64,000 bases of DNA, from assembly GCF_021555175.1 (NCBI RefSeq), contig NZ_JAKGRW010000004.1, forward strand, positions 124,001-188,000, written 5' to 3'. Made by a program: the position numbers and the translations under genes. The notes under the pieces were generated by a model. It searched no databases. It saw only the letters and a list, made by a program, of their open reading frames with translations, and was not told the DNA's origin. This DNA is from Nocardioides alcanivorans (lineage in GTDB: Bacteria; Actinomycetota; Actinomycetes; Propionibacteriales; Nocardioidaceae). Positions 1 through 11,244 of the stretch are shown here, piece after piece; within the stretch, counting starts at the first letter, position 1, and the number at the start of each line of letters is the position of its first letter.

Positions 1-1603
<1,603 letters not shown>

Positions 1604-1631
1604 TACCGGACCGCCTTGGAGGGCGCTCGGT

Positions 1632-2273
1632 TCAGGGCGCCTGAAGGAGAGCCACCAACATGGCGACGAGGTCGTCCACGACGCGTGCCATGGGGGTCGT
1701 ACGGCGTCCCTGGGCCTGTTCGTGCTCCTGGTCCGCCAACACCTGCAACGTGAGTTGGGCGACCCACCGCTGGCGCCTGGCGTAGTCGTGTGCGCCCACG
1801 TGCTGCAACTGCGCACGCATGGCGGTCTCGACCTCCGTGAGCCGTGCGGGACGAGGGGGCAGCCGGTTGGTCGCGTGCCCGCTGCGGAACTCCACGACCT
1901 TGGCGAGGAACCGGAGGTACCAGGTCGGACTGCTCGGGGTGCCTCGCTCGACGATCTCAGCGAGCGGCAGCACGAAGCAACGGACCAAGTCGTCGAGTGC
2001 GGGAGGAACGTCGGTGCTCAAGAGGGCCGCGGCCAGCTCGGTACGGCGTTGCTCGACGGGTCGGGAGCGGTGCTCGATGATCGCGCTCACCAGCCCGTCG
2101 CGGGATCCGAAGTGATACTGCGCGGCAGAGTTGTTGCGCTGTTCAGCGGCGAGCCCGACGTTGCGCAAGGAGACGGCCTCGACGCCCCGTTCCGCGAAGA
2201 GCTGTTCGGCTACCTCGATCATGCGCACGCGGGCCGGCGAGGTGGGGCGGGGGCTCGGAGGGTGTTCGGTCAC
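1632..2273 (-). CDS. TetR-family transcriptional regulator
   Basis: A 213-residue predicted DNA-binding repressor. The N-terminal helix-turn-helix covers about residues 15-62 (MIEVAEQLFAERGVEAVSLR, then YHFGSRDGLVSAII), which is the TetR pattern. The C-terminal ligand domain is poorly conserved and its inducer cannot be guessed. The gene is divergent from the alkylsulfatase/sulfatase pair, with only about 90 bases between start codons. That gap holds a near-perfect 26-base palindrome, so it probably represses both itself and the sulfatase operon and is relieved by a sulfate ester or its product. The target is an inference from position only. Confidence 0.9.
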   Translation of the reverse strand: MTEHPPSPRPTSPARVRMIEVAEQLFAERGVEAVSLRNVGLAAEQRNNSAAQYHFGSRDGLVSAIIEHRSRPVEQRRTELAAALLSTDVPPALDDLVRCFVLPLAEIVERGTPSSPTWYLRFLAKVVEFRSGHATNRLPPRPARLTEVETAMRAQLQHVGAHDYARRQRWVAQLTLQVLADQEHEQAQGRRTTPMARVVDDLVAMLVALLQAP

Positions 2274-2303
2274 GGCCGGAGGCTACCCGAGTGGAAGGGG
2301 CGG

Positions 2304-2334
2304 TTGACCAACTTAAGACAAGTATCTTAACTTG
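2304..2334 (+). promoter_or_regulatory. Promoter and TetR-type operator of the sulfatase operon
   Basis: A palindrome at 2309-2334 has arms CAACTTAAGA and TCTTAACTTG around a 6-base centre, matching 9 of 10 positions. A -35-like TTGACC at 2304-2309 and a -10-like TAACTT at 2328-2333, 18 bases apart, overlap it, so a bound repressor would block polymerase. It is the AT-richest spot locally and sits between the divergent TetR and alkylsulfatase genes. Confidence 0.7.
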
Positions 2335-2365
2335 GTGGTGACACAGTCCCGACCGAGGAGTCATC

Positions 2366-3655
2366 GTGGCGTTCCCCGAGAACCAGAAGAAGGCGGCCCG
2401 CGCCGCCTTCGGTCTGTTCAACCCCGCCCAAGGGGTGCACATCTTCTCCCGTGCGCACAGCGCCGAGCAGCAGCCGGTCGTCGTGGAGGTGGCTCCGCGC
2501 ACCTGGCTCATCCAGCCGGGCATGGTCAATGTCGGCCTCTTCGAGACCGATGAGGGGCTCGTCATGGTCGATGCAGGGTGCGCCGGCGACGGCCCCTCGC
2601 TGCTCGCGGCGGTGCGTTCGCTCAGCGACAAGCCGCTGCACACGGTGGTCTACACCCACGGCCACAGCGACCACTGCTTCGGGCTGTGGGCCTTCCTGGA
2701 GGCAGGTGAGAAGCCTGAGATCGTGGCCCACGAGAACGTCATCGCCCACTTCGAGCGCTACATCAAGACCGCGGGGCTCAACGGTCACATCAATCGCCAG
2801 CAGCCCGGTCCCGACGGCAAGCGGTGGGCGGAGAAGCCGGACGACTTCGACTGGCCCACGCGCACCTATCGCGACACCCTCGAGATCACGGTGGGCGGTG
2901 AACGCTTCGTGCTGCGTCACGGCAAGGGCGAGACCGACGACGCGACCTGGGTGTGGGCGCCGGAGCGCCGGGTGATCGCCGCAGGCGACCTGCTCACCGG
3001 GTACTTCCCCAACGCCGGCAATCCCCGCAAGGTCCAGCGCTTCGCGGAGGAGTGGGCCGACGCCGCCGAGGAGATGGCTGCGCTCCGACCGCTCGCGGTC
3101 ATCACCGGGCACGGCGAGCTCGCCACGGGTGAGGAGGCGCTGCAGGACGAGCTCACCACCTTGTCGGGCTACCTTCGCCACATCGTCGACCACACCCTGC
3201 GTGGGCTCAATGAGGGACTGATGCACGACGAGATCGTGGACAGCCTCGAGATCCCGGACGAGTACCGGCTCCACCCGCGGCTGCCGGCGGTCTACGACCA
3301 GCCGGAGTTCGTCTGCCGCAACGTGATCCGGCGCTACTCCGGGTGGTGGGACGGCTACCCGGCCAACCTGCTCCCCGCCCCCTACGCCGATCGGGCCCGC
3401 GAGATCGCAGCGCTCGCGGGAGGGGTCGACGTACTCGTGGCGCGGGCCCGGGAGCTTGCCGACACCGACCTCGCGCTCGCGGGCCACCTGGCCGAGTGGG
3501 CCTTCTGGGCCGATCGCAATGACGCCGACGCGCAGGCGGCGTACGTCGACATCCTCGAACGTCGTGCGCAACAGCAGTCTGGTCTGATGGCCCAGGTCGG
3601 ACTGCGGTGGAGCAAGCAGTACGCAGATCTCGCAGCCCAGGAGGCAACCCGATGA
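2366..3655 (+). CDS. Metallo-beta-lactamase-fold alkylsulfatase-like hydrolase
   Basis: A predicted zinc hydrolase of 429 residues, likely cleaving alkyl sulfate esters. The metal motif THGHSDH is at about residues 97-103, followed by ETDDATW and AAGDLL, as in SdsA1/BDS1-type alkylsulfatases. The segment ending RRYSGWWDGYPANLLPAP and LAEWAFWAD matches the alkylsulfatase dimerisation domain. No signal peptide is visible, so the protein is probably cytoplasmic. The GTG start at 2366 is preceded by GAGGAG. It overlaps the following sulfatase gene by ATGA, so the two are translationally coupled. The family also includes linear alkyl sulfate and other ester hydrolases, so the substrate is open. 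Confidence 0.85.
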   Translation: MAFPENQKKAARAAFGLFNPAQGVHIFSRAHSAEQQPVVVEVAPRTWLIQPGMVNVGLFETDEGLVMVDAGCAGDGPSLLAAVRSLSDKPLHTVVYTHGHSDHCFGLWAFLEAGEKPEIVAHENVIAHFERYIKTAGLNGHINRQQPGPDGKRWAEKPDDFDWPTRTYRDTLEITVGGERFVLRHGKGETDDATWVWAPERRVIAAGDLLTGYFPNAGNPRKVQRFAEEWADAAEEMAALRPLAVITGHGELATGEEALQDELTTLSGYLRHIVDHTLRGLNEGLMHDEIVDSLEIPDEYRLHPRLPAVYDQPEFVCRNVIRRYSGWWDGYPANLLPAPYADRAREIAALAGGVDVLVARARELADTDLALAGHLAEWAFWADRNDADAQAAYVDILERRAQQQSGLMAQVGLRWSKQYADLAAQEATR

Positions 3656-5810
3656 GCAACTCCCGCCCCAACATCGTCGTCGTCCTGCTCGACGACGTCG
3701 GCTTCGGCGCCGCTTCCACCTTCGGCGGTCCCGTGCACACCCCGACGCTCGACCGGCTGGCCGCCCGTGGGCTGCGTTACAACCGCTTCCACACCACGGC
3801 GATCTGCTCCCCGACCAGGGCATCCCTGCTCACCGGGCGCGACGCCCACGTGACGGGGGTGGGCACGGTGCTCAACTCCGCCTTCGACCACCCCGCCTAC
3901 CGTGGCGTGCTGCGTGACGAGACGGCGATGGTGCCACGGCACCTCTCCGACGCTGGATACAGCACGGCCTGCATCGGCAAGTGGCACCTGTCGCCCACGT
4001 GGGAGAGTTCCCAGGTCGGGCCGTTCACCCGGTGGCCGACGGGCCGTGGGTTCGACCACTTCTACGGCTTCCTGGGCGGCGAGACCCATCAGTTCGAGCC
4101 GACCCTCTACGAGGGAACCCGCCCGGTCCACCGTCCCGAGGGGGACGACTACCACCTCACCGAGGACCTCGTGGACAAGTCGGTGGAGTGGATCCGGATG
4201 CAGCGGGCCATGACGCCGGACCGACCCTTCTTCCTCTACCTGACCCCCGGCGCCACCCACGCGCCGCTCCACGTGCCGCAGGGCTGGCGCGAGAAGTACG
4301 CCGGTTCGTTCGACCAGGGCTGGGACGTCGTCCGGGAGCAGACCTGGGCCAAGCAGCTGGCAGAGGGCGTCACTCCCGAGGGCACCGGGCTGACCCCACG
4401 TCCGGAGGAGATCCCGGCGTGGGAGACCCTCAGCGCCGACGAGCGCACGGTCGCTGCTCGACTGATGGAGGTCTACGCCGCGTTCCTCGAGCACACCGAC
4501 ACCCACCTGGGTCGTCTGGTGGCGGAGCTGGAGGAGAGCGGCCAGTTCGACAACACGCTCTTCTGCTACGTGGTCGGCGACAACGGCTCCAGCGCCGAGG
4601 GAGGCCCTGTGGGCGCGCTCAACTACATGGGCACGTTGCAGGGACTGGCCGAGTCCACGGAACTGCGGATGGCCGCGCTGGACCGCATCGGAACTGCGGA
4701 CTCCTACGCGCAGTACCCAGCCGGCTGGGCTTGGGCCATGACCACGCCGTTCCAGTGGATGAAGCAGGTCGCCTCCCACCTGGGCGGCACCCGGAACCCG
4801 ATGGTGGTCAGCTGGCCCGACGGCATCGAGGGGGCGGGGAGTGGCGCAGCCAGTTCGGCCACGTCAACGACCTGACCCCGACCTTCCTCGAGGTGGCCGG
4901 AGTCGAGGCGCCCGCGTCGGTCGACGGGGTGGCCCAGCTGCCGATGGACGGCGCCAGCCTGGTGCCGTCGTTCGCCTCCGCAGATGCGACCGAGCACCAC
5001 CGGGTGCAGTACTTCGAGGTCAACGGTCATCGCTCGATCTACCGCGATGGATGGATGGCCTCCGCTCATCACGGTGGGGTGCCGTGGACCGTCGGGATGC
5101 CCGGGAAGTCCCGGGCGTTCGAGGAGGACGTGTGGGAGCTCTACGACCTCAGCACCGACTTCAGCCAGGCGCACGACGTGGCAGCGGAGCATCCGGCGCT
5201 GCTCGAGGAGCTGAAGGAGCTCTTCGACGTCGAGGCGACCCGGGCGGGGATCCTGCCGTTGCAGGACGCGCGGGTCCGACGTGCGCCACTGCCCCGCCTG
5301 TCGGAAGGGCGGACCAGCTTCACCTTCCACGAGGGCATGGTGGGAGTGCCAGAGGGCCAGGCTCCGCGGCTGCTGGGCCGTTCGTGGCACCTGGCTGCCC
5401 GGCTCCACACCGAGTCCGACGTGAAGGGTGTGATCGCCACCATGGGCGGTCGAGCAGCTGGCTGGTCGCTATGGGTGGACGAGGAGCACCGACCGGTGCT
5501 GAGCTACCGCACCTTCGAGGTCGACAGCGTCGAACTGCGAGGTGAGCCGCTGCCTGCCGGGGAGCACGTGGTCGAGATCGTCTCGGCGTACGACGGACCG
5601 GGCTTCGCACGACCGGCAGACCTCAGCCTGGTCGTGGACGGCCAGACCGTGGGCAGCGGCCGGGTGCGGGCGACACCTCCGGCGGTCTTCTCGATCGACG
5701 AGACCTTCGACATCGGCACCACCTCGGGCTCGCCGGTGGGGGAGCACCCGGTCAACTTCCCGTTCCGGGGTAGCTCGATCCGTCGGGTCGACCTCGAGCT
5801 GGACGGCTGA
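3652..5810 (+). CDS. Cys-type arylsulfatase (sulfatase family), one apparent frameshift
   Basis: Sulfate-ester hydrolase of about 719 residues after correction. The N terminus has the metal-binding LDD at residues 13-15, and the modification motif CSPTR has Cys52 as the residue converted to formylglycine. It would therefore need a formylglycine-generating enzyme, not seen in this window. GKWHLSP and the C-terminal domain ending FPFRGSSIRRVDLELDG fit large arylsulfatases. The frame breaks at the G run 4836-4839; one added G gives GEWRSQFGHVNDLTPTFLEV and continuity to 5810. It follows the alkylsulfatase gene with an ATGA overlap, suggesting a two-gene sulfur- or carbon-scavenging operon controlled by the TetR protein. 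No signal peptide is evident. Confidence 0.9.
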
Positions 5811-5830
5811 TCGTCAGCACCAGCAACCAC

Positions 5831-5864
5831 GAACGCCCGGCCGAGTGAACTCGGCCGGGCGTTC
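5831..5864. terminator. Bidirectional terminator between sulfatase and first solute-binding gene
   Basis: A perfect 15-base stem (5831-5845 with 5850-5864) and a 4-base loop lie between the convergent ends of the sulfatase gene and the first solute-binding protein gene. It can serve either strand. Confidence 0.8.
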
Positions 5865-5900
5865 GTCCTCGGTTCGGCTGATCAGCCCTGGTGGATCAGG

Positions 5901-7526
5901 TCAGCTCTTCCAGGCGCCGTGGAAGAGCATGATGCTCTGCGACGTCGGGATGATGCCGTGGATGTTGTCCTGCCACGGAGCGAAGAAGCCGCCCTCGCCC
6001 AGTGAGGCACCAGGCACGGTCTCCGACCAGAGCTCGTCGATCGCCCTGAGGGTGTCCATGGCCTCGATGGGCTGGCTTGCCTGCAACTCGTCGATGAGCT
6101 TGTCCATGTCCTTGTTGGCGTAGCCGGCCGGGTTGGACGGCGACGTGCTGTAGATGTTGTTCGCCAGCGAGGTGTAGGGGTCCTCGGCGATGGACATCGC
6201 GCCCATGGCGAGGTCGAAGTCGTGGTCGACGTAGAGGCGCGTGGTCTGCTCCGTGATGTCGCGGAGCAGGTCGAGCTCGACCTTGAAACCAGCACTCTCC
6301 AACATGGCCTTGACGGTCACCGCGCCGGCCTGGGAGGCAGGATCGGACTGGGTGATGTAGGAGACCTCGGTGTTGGCCCCCTCGGCCTTGGCCTCCTCGA
6401 CGAGGCTCTTCGCCTTGTCGAGATCGAAGCCGCCGACCTCGGAATCGGGGTAGTAGGAGAAGGCCTGGCTGTAGATGCTGCGCGACGGCATGCCCGCGCC
6501 GTTGGCGGTGCGGTCGAGGTAGAGCTCCTCGTCGAGGGCTGCGTTGATGGCCTGGCGGACCTTGAGGTTCTCGCCGGGGCGACCCTCGCGGTTGTTGATC
6601 CAGATGTTGATGCCGGAGCCAACGGGGCTCATGATGCCCGAGACACCCTCCTGGCGGGCCTCCTCGAGGACCTCCGGAGCGCGGAAGTTGGCAACGTCGA
6701 TCTTGCCGGTCTTGAAGGCCTCCCACTTGGCCCGGTCGGCCTGGAGGTAGCTGAAGCGGATCTTGTCGAGGTGGGGCTTCTCGCCGAAGTAGTCGTCGTT
6801 GCGGACCAGGACGGTCTCTTCGGAGGGCTTGTAGTCCTCGACCTTGAAGGGACCGGCGCCGATCGGGGTGAACTTGTCGGGGCCGTCCTTGATGGCCGCC
6901 GGGGCGAGGATCATCCCGGCACCGGAGGTGAGCATCATCGGGAAGGTGGCCCAGGGCCGGTTCATCGTGAACTCGACCGTCAGGTCGTCGACGGGCTTCA
7001 TGTCCTTGATGTTGGTCGCGAGGACCAGGACGTTGAAGCCCCGGTTCTCCATGAAGTAGCCGATGCTGCCCAGGACCGCTGCCGAGTTGACGGGGCTGCC
7101 GTCGCTGAACGTGGCGCCCTCGCGGAGCTTCAGGGTGAAGGTGATGTCGTCGTCGGTCTCCAGGGACTCGGCCAGGAGCGGCACGTAGGTGTTCTGCTCG
7201 ACGTCGTAGCGCAGCAGCGTGTCGTAGATCGCCGCGAGCACGTTGCCGCCGACCGCCCCGTTGGGGATCGTCTTGGTCGGGTCGAAGCTGCGGGCCTCGC
7301 CGTACTCGACCATCTCGAGGGTGCCGCCATCCTTGGGCTCTCCCGGGTCGCTGGTGTCCCCGACGATGCCCTGGGTGTAGATCTCCGCCTTCGACATCGC
7401 ACCTCCGCCGGTGCTGTTGTCGTCCTTCTTGTCGTCATCGCCCGAGTCGGCACAGCCGGTGAGCAGCAGTGCTCCGGCCATGACGGCGACAGCAACGCGG
7501 TTTCGCGTCGCGGTGCGGTTCAGCAT
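5901..7526 (-). CDS. ABC transporter substrate-binding lipoprotein, family 5, paralogue 1
   Basis: Extracellular solute-binding protein of the peptide/nickel/opine class (SBP_bac_5), 541 residues, predicted to be lipid-anchored and to deliver an oligopeptide-like or other ligand to an ABC importer. It has a basic N terminus, a hydrophobic core and the lipobox LLTGC with Cys25. Then come the family block ARSFDPTKTIPNGAVG, the SFTFTLKLREGATFSDG-like region, and a C-terminal IHGI segment. It ends a head-to-tail array of four such genes and is the one farthest from the others in its central region. Its start is fixed by GGAGG before ATG, conserved in all copies. No permease or ATPase gene is present in the window, so its partner is unknown. 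Confidence 0.9.
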   Translation of the reverse strand: MLNRTATRNRVAVAVMAGALLLTGCADSGDDDKKDDNSTGGGAMSKAEIYTQGIVGDTSDPGEPKDGGTLEMVEYGEARSFDPTKTIPNGAVGGNVLAAIYDTLLRYDVEQNTYVPLLAESLETDDDITFTLKLREGATFSDGSPVNSAAVLGSIGYFMENRGFNVLVLATNIKDMKPVDDLTVEFTMNRPWATFPMMLTSGAGMILAPAAIKDGPDKFTPIGAGPFKVEDYKPSEETVLVRNDDYFGEKPHLDKIRFSYLQADRAKWEAFKTGKIDVANFRAPEVLEEARQEGVSGIMSPVGSGINIWINNREGRPGENLKVRQAINAALDEELYLDRTANGAGMPSRSIYSQAFSYYPDSEVGGFDLDKAKSLVEEAKAEGANTEVSYITQSDPASQAGAVTVKAMLESAGFKVELDLLRDITEQTTRLYVDHDFDLAMGAMSIAEDPYTSLANNIYSTSPSNPAGYANKDMDKLIDELQASQPIEAMDTLRAIDELWSETVPGASLGEGGFFAPWQDNIHGIIPTSQSIMLFHGAWKS

Positions 7527-7585
7527 GAATCCTCCATGGGCTGGGATCCGTCCGCGCCAGAGGCACGGGTCGTGGATGTGTCGGA

Positions 7586-7602
7586 CGTCACATTAGGTGA
7601 CG
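7586..7602 (-). promoter_or_regulatory. Promoter and dyad of solute-binding gene 1
   Basis: On the minus strand a -10-like TAATGT lies at 7595-7590, about 64 bases before the ATG. It is spanned by the dyad GTCAC-N5-GTGAC (7587-7601). Equivalent boxes occur at the same place before the other three copies, which supports one promoter per gene. Confidence 0.55.
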
Positions 7603-7645
7603 ACGTACCGGCCATCCCGGTGATTGGTCCCATTCACCGGAAATG

Positions 7646-7684
7646 GCGAGACGCCCAGTCGAATGATTCGACCGGGCGCCTCGC
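7646..7684 (-). terminator. Terminator after solute-binding gene 2
   Basis: A stem of about 19 bases with two mismatches (7646-7664 with 7666-7684) lies just downstream of paralogue 2 on the minus strand. It separates its transcript from paralogue 1. Confidence 0.75.
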
Positions 7685-7715
7685 TGACGCTGGCTGTTTG
7701 ATCAGCTTGTGCGGA

Positions 7716-9347
7716 TCATTCCTTCCAGGCGTCGTGGTAGAGCTGGATGTCGTTCGACGACTTGTCGATGCCGTGGATGTTGTCCTGCCACGGGCTGAAG
7801 AAGCCGCCCTCGGCCAGTACCACGGACGGGATGCTCTCCTGCCACAGCTTGTTGATCGCCTCGAGGGTGTCGATCGCCTCAAGTGGCTGCTTGGTCTGGA
7901 GCTCGTCGATGAGTGCGTCCATCTCCTTGTTGGCGTAGCCGGCCGGGTTGGACGGCGATCCGGAGTAGATGTTGTTCATCAGCGACATGTAGGGGTCTTC
8001 CGCGATGCTCATGGCGCCGAGTGCGAGGTCGAAGTCGTTGGTGGCGTAGAGGCGAGCAACCTGCTCAGCCACGTCGCGCACCAGGTCGAGCTCGATCTTG
8101 AAGCCGGCGTCCTCGAGCATGGCCTTGACGGTCACCGCGCCGGCCTGGGAGGCCGGGTCGGACTGGCCGACGTACTGCATCTCGGTGACGGCGCCTTCGG
8201 CCTTGGCCTCTTCGACGAGCTTCTTCGCCAGGTCGGCGTCGTAGTCGGCGGTCTCGATGTCGGTGTAATAGGGGAACGCCTTGGAGTAGATGTTCCGCGA
8301 CGGCAGGCCGGCGCCGTCGGCCGTGCGCTCGAGGTAGAGCTCGTTGTCGATGGCGGCGTTGATGGCCTGGCGGACCTTGAGGTTCTCGCCGGGGCGACCC
8401 TCGCGGCTGTTGATCCAGATGGTGTTGCCGTTGCCGACGGGGGTCATGTAGCCGGGGTGGCCAGCCCTGCGGGCCTCTTCGAGCACCTTGGGGGCGCGGA
8501 TGCTGATCACGTCGACGTTGCCGGTCTGGAAGGCCTCGTACTTGGCCTGGTCGGCCTGGATCCAGGTGAAGCGGATCTTGTCGAGGTGCGGCTTCTCACC
8601 GAAGTAGTCGTCGTTGCGGACGAGGGTGAGCTCTTCGGCGGGCTTGTAGGACTCGAACTTGAAGGGACCCGCGCCGATCGGGGTGAACTTGTCCGGACCG
8701 CCCTTGATCGCGGCCGGGGCCAGGATCATGCCGGCCCCCGAGGTGAGCATCATCGGGAAGGTCGCCCACGGCTTGTTCAGGGTGAACTCGACCGTCAGGT
8801 CGTCGACCGGCTTCATCTCCTTGATGTTGCCCGCGAGCAACGCCGTGTTGAAGCCCCGGTTCTCCATGAAGTAGCCGATGCTGCCGATCACGGCCTCGGC
8901 GTTGAGCGGCGTGCCATCGCTGAACGTGGCACCCTCGCGGAGCTTCAGGGTGAAGGTGGTGTCGTCATCCGTCTCCAGCGACTCCGCGAGGAGGGGCGCA
9001 TAGGTGTTCTCGACGTTGTCGTAGCGCAGCAGCGTGTCGTAGACGGCGGCGAGGGCGTTGCCGCCGACGGCGCCGCTCGGGATCGTCTTGGTCGGGTCGA
9101 GGCTGCGGGCCTCGGAGTAGTCGACCACCTCGAGGGTGCCGCCGTCCTTGGGCGTGCCCTCGTCGGCGGGCACGTTCACGGGACCGCGGACATAGATCTC
9201 ATCCGTGGTCATCTCCCCGCCGCCGTTGCCGGCGTTGGAGTTGTTGTCCTTGTCGTCATCGCCCGAGTCGGCGCAGCCGGTGAGCAGCAACGCTCCGGCC
9301 ATCACGGCAACTGCGACACGGTTGCGCGTCGCGGTGCGGTTCAGCAT
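7716..9347 (-). CDS. ABC transporter substrate-binding lipoprotein, family 5, paralogue 2
   Basis: A 543-residue SBP_bac_5 lipoprotein with lipobox LLTGC (Cys25) and a signal peptide identical to paralogues 1 and 3. It keeps the block ARSLDPTKTIPSGAVGGNALAA and the tryptophan-containing TWIQADQAKYEAFQTG segment shared with paralogues 3 and 4. Long stretches are near-identical to paralogue 3, pointing to recent duplication. Differences concentrate in the central binding lobe and near the C terminus, as expected if the copies diverge in ligand. It is preceded by its own promoter and followed by a strong hairpin, so it is probably transcribed alone. No importer subunits are adjacent. Confidence 0.9.
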   Translation of the reverse strand: MLNRTATRNRVAVAVMAGALLLTGCADSGDDDKDNNSNAGNGGGEMTTDEIYVRGPVNVPADEGTPKDGGTLEVVDYSEARSLDPTKTIPSGAVGGNALAAVYDTLLRYDNVENTYAPLLAESLETDDDTTFTLKLREGATFSDGTPLNAEAVIGSIGYFMENRGFNTALLAGNIKEMKPVDDLTVEFTLNKPWATFPMMLTSGAGMILAPAAIKGGPDKFTPIGAGPFKFESYKPAEELTLVRNDDYFGEKPHLDKIRFTWIQADQAKYEAFQTGNVDVISIRAPKVLEEARRAGHPGYMTPVGNGNTIWINSREGRPGENLKVRQAINAAIDNELYLERTADGAGLPSRNIYSKAFPYYTDIETADYDADLAKKLVEEAKAEGAVTEMQYVGQSDPASQAGAVTVKAMLEDAGFKIELDLVRDVAEQVARLYATNDFDLALGAMSIAEDPYMSLMNNIYSGSPSNPAGYANKEMDALIDELQTKQPLEAIDTLEAINKLWQESIPSVVLAEGGFFSPWQDNIHGIDKSSNDIQLYHDAWKE

Positions 9348-9403
9348 GAATCCTCCATGGGCTGGGTGCAGTCCGGCCAGGGCCGGGTCGGCGGGTGTCG
9401 GAG

Positions 9404-9422
9404 GTCACACTAGGTACGTGAC
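9404..9422 (-). promoter_or_regulatory. Promoter and dyad of solute-binding gene 2
   Basis: A -10-like TAGTGT (9412-9407, minus strand) sits inside the dyad GTCAC-N9-GTGAC. Spacing to the ATG and the flanking words match the copies before paralogues 1 and 3. Confidence 0.55.
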
Positions 9423-9462
9423 GTGGACCGCATGGCCTACGAGTCCCGCTCACCGGATACGG

Positions 9463-9499
9463 CGAAGCGTCCGGTCGATTGAATCGACCGGACGCTTCG
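9463..9499 (-). terminator. Terminator after solute-binding gene 3
   Basis: A perfect 18-base stem (9463-9480 with 9482-9499) with minimal loop lies downstream of paralogue 3 on the minus strand. Stem sequence differs from the other terminators in this array although position is conserved. Confidence 0.8.
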
Positions 9500-9560
9500 G
9501 TGATGCTCTCAGCCTGGGTGGCCGTTGTGCCTCGGTGTCGAGGCGGTCAACCCCTTGAGG

Positions 9561-11189
9561 TCACGCCTTCCAGGCGTCGTGGTAGAGCATGATGCCCTGC
9601 GACGTGGGCATGATGCCGTGGATGTCCTCCTGCCACGGGGTGAAGAAGCCGCCGTTGGCGAGCGTCACCGCCGGGACCGTCTCCTGCCAGAGCTTGTTGA
9701 TCTCCTCGAGGGTGTCGATCGCCTCGACGGGCTGCTTGGTCTGGAGCTCGTCGATGAGTGCGTCCATCTCCTTGTTGGCGTAGCCGGCCGGGTTGGCAGG
9801 CGACGTGGAGTAGATGTTGTTCATCAGCGACATGTACGGGTCCTCGGCGATGCTCATGGAGCCAAGTGCCAGGTCGAAGTCGTTGGTGACGTAGAGGCGA
9901 GCGGTCTGCTCGGCGACGTCGCGGACCAGGTCGAGGGTGATCTTGAAGCCGGCGTCCTCGAGCATGGCCTTGACGGTCACCGCGCCGGCCTGCGAGGCCG
10001 GGTCGGACTGGCCGACGTAGCTCATCGCGGTCTCTGCGCCTTCGGCCTTGGCCTCTTCGACCAGCTTCTTCGCCAGGTCGGCGTCGAAGTCGGCGGTCTC
10101 GATGTCGGTGTAGTAGGGGAACGCCTTGGAGTAGATGTTCCGCGTGGGCAGACCTGCTCCGTCCTGGGTGCGCTCGAGGTAGAGCTCGGGGTCGATCGCA
10201 GCGTTGATCGCCTGGCGGATCTTGAGATCCGCGCCCGGACGGCCCTCACGGCTGTTGATCCAGATCGTGTTGCCCTGCCCGACCGGTGCCATGATGCCGG
10301 GCAGGCCGGCCGCGCGAGCGTCTTCGAGCACCTTGGGCGCGCGGACGCTGATCACGTCGACGTTGCCGGTCTGGAAGGCCTCGTACTTGGCCTGGTCGGC
10401 CTGGATCCAGGTGAAGCGGATCTTGTCGAGGTGCGGCTTCTCGCCGAAGTAGTCATCGTTGCGGACAACGGTGAGCTCCTCGGACGGCTTGTAGGCGTCG
10501 AACTTGAAGGGACCCGCGCCGATCGGGGTGAACTTGTCCGGGCCACCCTTGATGGCGGCCGGGGCGAGGATCATGCCGGCGCCCGACGTGAGCATCATCG
10601 GGAAGGTCGCCCACGGCTTGTTCAGGGTGAACTCGACGGTGAGGTCGTCGACCGGCTTCATCTCCTTGATGTTGCCGGCGAGCAGCGCGACGTTGAAGCC
10701 CCGGTTCTCCATGAAGTAGCCGATGCTGCCGATCACGGCCTCGGCGTTGAGCGGCGTGCCGTCGCTGAACTTCACGCCCTCACGCAGCTTCAGCGTGAAG
10801 ACCTGGTCATCGGTCGTCTCGAGGGACTCGGCCAGCAGGGGGATGTAGGTGTTCTCGTCGTTGTCGTAGCGCAGCAGCGTGTCGTAGACGGCAGCGAGAA
10901 CGTTGCCACCCACTGCACCGTTCGGGATGGTCTTGGTCGGGTCGAGGCTGCGGGCCTCGGCGTACTCCACGACCTCGAGGGTGCCGCCGTCCTTGGGCGT
11001 GCCCTCGTCGGCGGGGACGTTGACGACGCCCCTGGTGTAGATCTCGTCCTTGCTCATCTCCCCGCCGCCGTTGCCGGCGTTGGAGTTGTTGTCCTTGTCA
11101 TCGCCCGAGTCCGCACAACCGGTGAGCAGCAGGGCTCCGGCCATGACGGCGACAGCGACGCGGTTGCGCGTCGCGGTGCGGTTCAGCAT
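9561..11189 (-). CDS. ABC transporter substrate-binding lipoprotein, family 5, paralogue 3
   Basis: A 542-residue SBP_bac_5 lipoprotein, Cys25 in LLTGC. It is the closest relative of paralogue 2: both carry the linker DNNSNAGNGGGEM and the same TWIQADQAKYEAFQTGNVDVIS block. The ATG follows GGAGGAT. The C terminus ends in YHDAWKA, against YHDAWKE in paralogue 2 and YHDAWKS in paralogue 4. It is flanked by its own promoter box upstream and a perfect hairpin downstream. The predicted role is ligand capture on the outer face of the membrane, and the ligand is unknown. Confidence 0.9.
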   Translation of the reverse strand: MLNRTATRNRVAVAVMAGALLLTGCADSGDDKDNNSNAGNGGGEMSKDEIYTRGVVNVPADEGTPKDGGTLEVVEYAEARSLDPTKTIPNGAVGGNVLAAVYDTLLRYDNDENTYIPLLAESLETTDDQVFTLKLREGVKFSDGTPLNAEAVIGSIGYFMENRGFNVALLAGNIKEMKPVDDLTVEFTLNKPWATFPMMLTSGAGMILAPAAIKGGPDKFTPIGAGPFKFDAYKPSEELTVVRNDDYFGEKPHLDKIRFTWIQADQAKYEAFQTGNVDVISVRAPKVLEDARAAGLPGIMAPVGQGNTIWINSREGRPGADLKIRQAINAAIDPELYLERTQDGAGLPTRNIYSKAFPYYTDIETADFDADLAKKLVEEAKAEGAETAMSYVGQSDPASQAGAVTVKAMLEDAGFKITLDLVRDVAEQTARLYVTNDFDLALGSMSIAEDPYMSLMNNIYSTSPANPAGYANKEMDALIDELQTKQPVEAIDTLEEINKLWQETVPAVTLANGGFFTPWQEDIHGIMPTSQGIMLYHDAWKA

Positions 11190-11244
11190 GCATCCTCCAT
11201 GTACTGGTGCCGTCCGAGCAGAGTCGGATCAGCAGGTGTCGGGC

